Origin: Acidobacteriota bacterium
GTDB lineage: Bacteria > Acidobacteriota > Blastocatellia > Pyrinomonadales > Pyrinomonadaceae
Reading direction: 5' to 3'
Assembly (NCBI GenBank): GCA_024640445.1
Contig: JAHEEZ010000130.1
Span: forward strand, 1 to 9,635
Length of the DNA stretch: 9,635 bases
Shown piece after piece: positions 7,028 through 9,635 of this stretch; position 1 is the first letter of the stretch; each line of letters opens with the position of its first letter. The notes under the pieces are model-generated. The model worked only from the letters and a program-made list of their open reading frames with translations. It did no database searches and had not been told where the DNA came from. The translations under genes and the position numbers were made by a program.

Positions 7028-8611
7028 ATGAATCAGATCAGATCCAGGTTTGCCGCGGCGGTCGCCGCATTCTGCCTTTTGCTTTTGTCAGTCCCGGTAC
7101 TGCCTCAGAGCTCCGATCCCGGATTTCCGGTGAAGAGGGACGAATCGAGGGAAACGTGGCGACGCGGCGGACTCGACATGATCGAGCGTTCGAAGCAAAT
7201 GCGTTTCAAACGCAAGAAGGCAAAGAACGTTATCCTTTTCATAGGCGACGGGATGGGAGTGTCGACGATCACCGCTTCACGCATCCTTGAAGGCCAGCTG
7301 AGGGGCGAAAGCGGAGAGGAGAACTCCCTTAGTTTTGAGAGGTTTCCGTTCGTGGCCCTTTCAAAGACCTACAGTGCGAACCAGCAGACATCGGACTCCG
7401 CTCCGACCATGGCGGCGATTATCACCGGGATCAAGACCGACGAGGGTGTGCTTTCTGTGGATCAGGATGTTGTCCGCGGGGACTACCGCACGGTAAAGGG
7501 CAACGAAACGATGACGATGCTCGAGCTTGCTGAGTTGAGCGGCAGATCGACGGGAGTCGTTTCGACCGCGCGCATCACGCATGCGACGCCCGCTGCCTGT
7601 TACTCTCATACGCCTGACCGCAACTGGGAATCGGACGCGGACGTCGTCAGGCATTCAAAAGAGGCAGCAGAAGCGGGTTTTCCCGATATTGCCAGGCAGA
7701 TGATCGAGTTCCCATACGGAAACGGGCTGGAAGTGGCGCTGGGAGGCGGCAGGCACAACTTTCTGCCGACAAGTTCCCCCGATCCCGAAGCGCCAGGGAA
7801 TGAAAAGCGAAACGGCAAGCGGTTGGACGGCCGTGACCTTACCAAGGAATGGTTGGCAAAGTACGGGCGTTCCAACTATGTATGGAACCGTGAGCAGTTC
7901 GAAGCGGTGGATTCGCGTTCGACGGATCACCTTCTCGGTCTGTTCGAAGGGTCGCACATGCAGTACGAGTTTGACCGTGAACGAACAGGAAGGAATGAGC
8001 CTTCACTCTCGGAAATGACCTCGAAGGCGATCGACATTCTTTCTAAGAATGACAAAGGCTTCTTCCTTATGGTCGAAGGCGGAAGGATCGATCATGCCCA
8101 CCACGAAGGTAATGCTTTCCGAGCGCTGGAAGAGACTATCGAGCTCTCGAACGCCGTCCGAATTGCTCGTTCAAAGGTCGATCTTGAAGAGACATTGATA
8201 ATCGTGACGGCCGACCACAGTCATACTTTTACGATCGCCGGATACCCGGCGCGCGGCAATAACATCCTGGGCCTTGTCCGCGAAGTTGGTGAAGATGGCA
8301 CGCAGGAGGAGAAGCCGGCGACAGACAAGAACGGTAAGCCGTACACGACTCTGGGATACAGGAACGGGATGGGATCCAGGCCGGGTGAAAGGTCTGCTCC
8401 CACCCAGGAAGAGGCGACAGATCCGGACTATCTTCAGGAGGCGCTGATACCGTTCGGGTCCGAGACTCACGCGGGCGAAGATGTCGCCATATTCGCGGAA
8501 GGAGTAAATGCATGGCTCGTTCACGGCGTTATGGAAGAGAACTGGATCTTTTACGTGATGCGTGAGGCGTTCCGGATAGATGAAGCCAAGCTTCTCAAGA
8601 GCAGAAAGTAG
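7028..8611 (+). CDS. phoA: Secreted alkaline phosphatase (PF00245), animal-type architecture
   Basis: This 527-residue enzyme is predicted to release phosphate from organic phosphomonoesters outside the cytoplasm. A signal peptide covers residues 1 to about 27 (basic start, then AAAVAAFCLLLLSVPVLPQ). The metal and catalytic residues are all visible: Asp74 in FIGDGMG, nucleophile Ser124 in SDSAPTM, His185 and Thr187 in ITHATPAA, Arg198 in HTPDRNW, Glu350/Asp355/His359 in VEGGRIDHAHH, Asp396/His397 in TADHSH, and His481 in ETHAGEDVA. His185 stands where E. coli PhoA has Asp153, as in animal enzymes. From memory, segments such as HTPDRNWESDAD, LDGRDLTKEWLAK and GLFEGSHMQYE align closely with human placental phosphatase. 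The region between residues 397 and 481 is long enough for a crown-like domain. The TTG at 7016 was rejected as the start. It is followed after 24 bases by fmt. The gene symbol is by family only. Confidence 0.94.
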   Translation: MNQIRSRFAAAVAAFCLLLLSVPVLPQSSDPGFPVKRDESRETWRRGGLDMIERSKQMRFKRKKAKNVILFIGDGMGVSTITASRILEGQLRGESGEENSLSFERFPFVALSKTYSANQQTSDSAPTMAAIITGIKTDEGVLSVDQDVVRGDYRTVKGNETMTMLELAELSGRSTGVVSTARITHATPAACYSHTPDRNWESDADVVRHSKEAAEAGFPDIARQMIEFPYGNGLEVALGGGRHNFLPTSSPDPEAPGNEKRNGKRLDGRDLTKEWLAKYGRSNYVWNREQFEAVDSRSTDHLLGLFEGSHMQYEFDRERTGRNEPSLSEMTSKAIDILSKNDKGFFLMVEGGRIDHAHHEGNAFRALEETIELSNAVRIARSKVDLEETLIIVTADHSHTFTIAGYPARGNNILGLVREVGEDGTQEEKPATDKNGKPYTTLGYRNGMGSRPGERSAPTQEEATDPDYLQEALIPFGSETHAGEDVAIFAEGVNAWLVHGVMEENWIFYVMREAFRIDEAKLLKSRK

Positions 8612-8635
8612 GTCCTTTGCCGGGCTGGTTTGATT

Positions 8636-9568
8636 ATGAGGATCGTTTTCATGGGAACGCCGCAGGCGGCAGTGCCTTCGTTGGAGCGTCTCGTCAGGGA
8701 CGGACACGATATCGCTGCCGTTTGGACTCAGCCGGACCGCCCAGCAGGCCGCGGACGAAAATTGACTTCACCTCCGTGCAAGGAGTTCGCGGAAGAACAT
8801 GGAATTCCGGTGCACCAGCCGCTCAGGCTCAAAACCGCGGAAGCGGCAGAACTCTTTCGCTCTCAGAACGCAGATCTTGCCGTTGTCGTCGCCTACGGCA
8901 GGATACTTCCGAAATCCTTTCTGGAAGCATTTCCGCATGGATGTATAAACGTACATTTCTCGCTTCTCCCAAAATACAGGGGGGCGGCGCCCGTAAACTG
9001 GGCGATCGTGCGCGGAGAGGACGTCACGGGCGTTACAACGATGCAGATGGATGCCGGTCTCGACACAGGAGACATTCTTCTTCAAAAGGAAACATCTATC
9101 GGCAAGGAAGAGACGGCAGCAGAGTTGATGGAACGTCTGTCCCATCTCGGCGCTGAACTCATTTCGGACACGCTTGCGTCGATCGATTCGATCACGCCGA
9201 CAAAACAGGACGACGCGCATGCTTCGCTCGCGCCCCTTATGTCGAAGGACGACGGCAGGATCGATTGGGAGATGACGGCCGACGAAATATCGAGGCGAGT
9301 CCGAGGATTTCAACCGTTTCCGAGGAGCTATACAAAGCTTGAAGGCAGCAAGATAACAGTTTGGAAATGCAAAGCGGCGTCCCCGGAAGGAGGTGATTCC
9401 AATCCGGGAATCGTCTTGTCCGCGAATCCGGAGGGAATCGATGTTGTCTGTGGCGCCGGAACCGTTTTGAAGATCACGGAACTTCAGCAGGAAGGAAAGC
9501 GAAGGATGACCGCTCTCGATTTCCTGAACGGAGCATCCGTTCCACCCGGCAGCAGGTTCGGAGTTTGA
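8636..9568 (+). CDS. fmt: Methionyl-tRNA formyltransferase
   Basis: This 310-residue cytoplasmic enzyme transfers a formyl group from 10-formyltetrahydrofolate to Met-tRNA(fMet), preparing initiator tRNA. The N-terminal Rossmann-like domain begins MRIVFMGTPQAAVPSL and contains the loop GRGRKLTSPPCKE. The folate/catalytic motif is INVHFSLLPKYRGAAPVNWAI with Asn105 and His107. The third catalytic residue, Asp143, lies in MDAGLDTGDIL. The C-terminal tRNA-binding domain covers about residues 205-305 (RVRGFQPFPRSY onward). Length and motif spacing are normal. I chose the ATG at 8636 because MRIVFMGTP is the conserved start; a TTG at 8630 would add two residues. No clear SD is present, but the phosphatase gene ends only 24 bases upstream. 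The stop codon touches the ATG of the next gene (TGAATG), suggesting coupled translation. Confidence 0.97.
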   Translation: MRIVFMGTPQAAVPSLERLVRDGHDIAAVWTQPDRPAGRGRKLTSPPCKEFAEEHGIPVHQPLRLKTAEAAELFRSQNADLAVVVAYGRILPKSFLEAFPHGCINVHFSLLPKYRGAAPVNWAIVRGEDVTGVTTMQMDAGLDTGDILLQKETSIGKEETAAELMERLSHLGAELISDTLASIDSITPTKQDDAHASLAPLMSKDDGRIDWEMTADEISRRVRGFQPFPRSYTKLEGSKITVWKCKAASPEGGDSNPGIVLSANPEGIDVVCGAGTVLKITELQQEGKRRMTALDFLNGASVPPGSRFGV

Positions 9569-9635
9569 ATGAATAAGAAGGCTTACAGGATAGCGGCTTT
9601 CTACGAGTTCAAGAAGCTTGTGGGGCTTCCGGACC
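9569..9635 (+). CDS. Start of a gene, possibly TrhO/rhodanese-family tRNA uridine hydroxylase (partial)
   Basis: Only the first 22 codons are inside the window, and the gene runs off the right edge. The peptide MNKKAYRIAAFYEFKKLVGL followed by PD resembles the opening of TrhO/YceA-family proteins, which hydroxylate U34 of tRNA and typically begin with a Y-x-(I/V)-(A/L)-AFYKF stretch. That match is from memory and short, so the family call is tentative. The reading frame itself is well supported: the ATG follows the fmt stop codon with no gap, and CGGAG lies five bases upstream within the end of fmt. Confidence 0.5.
   Translation, partial: MNKKAYRIAAFYEFKKLVGLPD

Noticed and set aside
8617..9156. 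179-codon open frame on the plus strand inside fmt
   Set aside because: It overlaps fmt in another frame and is dominated by Arg, Gly and Ser; fmt has complete family motifs.

Overview
The window reads as chromosomal DNA of a free-living, Gram-negative-type bacterium with moderately high GC. The style of several proteins suggests Acidobacteriota, class Blastocatellia (Pyrinomonadaceae-like). These include a secreted S9 peptidase with an added C-terminal beta-rich domain, a PQQ-type sorbosone dehydrogenase next to a 'haem-binding domain' cytochrome, and a deformylase ending in a KRKIRKLQK-like tail. The taxonomic guess is inference from remembered family features, not a search result. Genes are tightly packed: no stretch over 300 bases lacks a gene, and no mobile element, CRISPR array, tRNA or rRNA was seen.

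Left part, minus strand (17-2931): a secreted prolyl-oligopeptidase-family (S9) peptidase of 780 residues lies downstream of a YraN/UPF0102 nuclease-fold protein. They are separated by 95 bases that hold a weak hairpin and the peptidase Shine-Dalgarno (SD) sequence. yraN starts only 21 bases from the divergent plus-strand gene, so their promoters must sit inside each other's coding sequence.

Middle part, plus strand (2953-6953): an exported PQQ-type sorbosone/glucose dehydrogenase is followed after 22 bases by a membrane-anchored CxxCH haem protein, a plausible electron acceptor for it. Peptide deformylase (def) follows, with a candidate promoter placed so that its mRNA would be leaderless. 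Then comes a stand-alone L-glutamate gamma-semialdehyde dehydrogenase (pruA), the second step of proline catabolism. A strong intrinsic terminator lies directly after pruA.

Right part, plus strand (7028-9635): a secreted alkaline phosphatase that resembles the animal enzyme type starts 10 bases after the terminator T-tract. It is followed by methionyl-tRNA formyltransferase (fmt) and, with zero spacing (TGAATG), the first 22 codons of a gene that looks like a TrhO/rhodanese-family tRNA hydroxylase. def and fmt act at opposite ends of the N-formyl-methionine cycle and are adjacent in many bacteria. Here they are about 3.3 kb apart, with pruA, the terminator and the phosphatase between them.

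I do not see a convincing undescribed multi-gene system; most of the window is core metabolism and translation. The points most worth a second look are the terminator abutting the phosphatase ribosome-binding site, the redox pair, the peptidase's extra domain, the possible leaderless def promoter, and the animal-like phosphatase.
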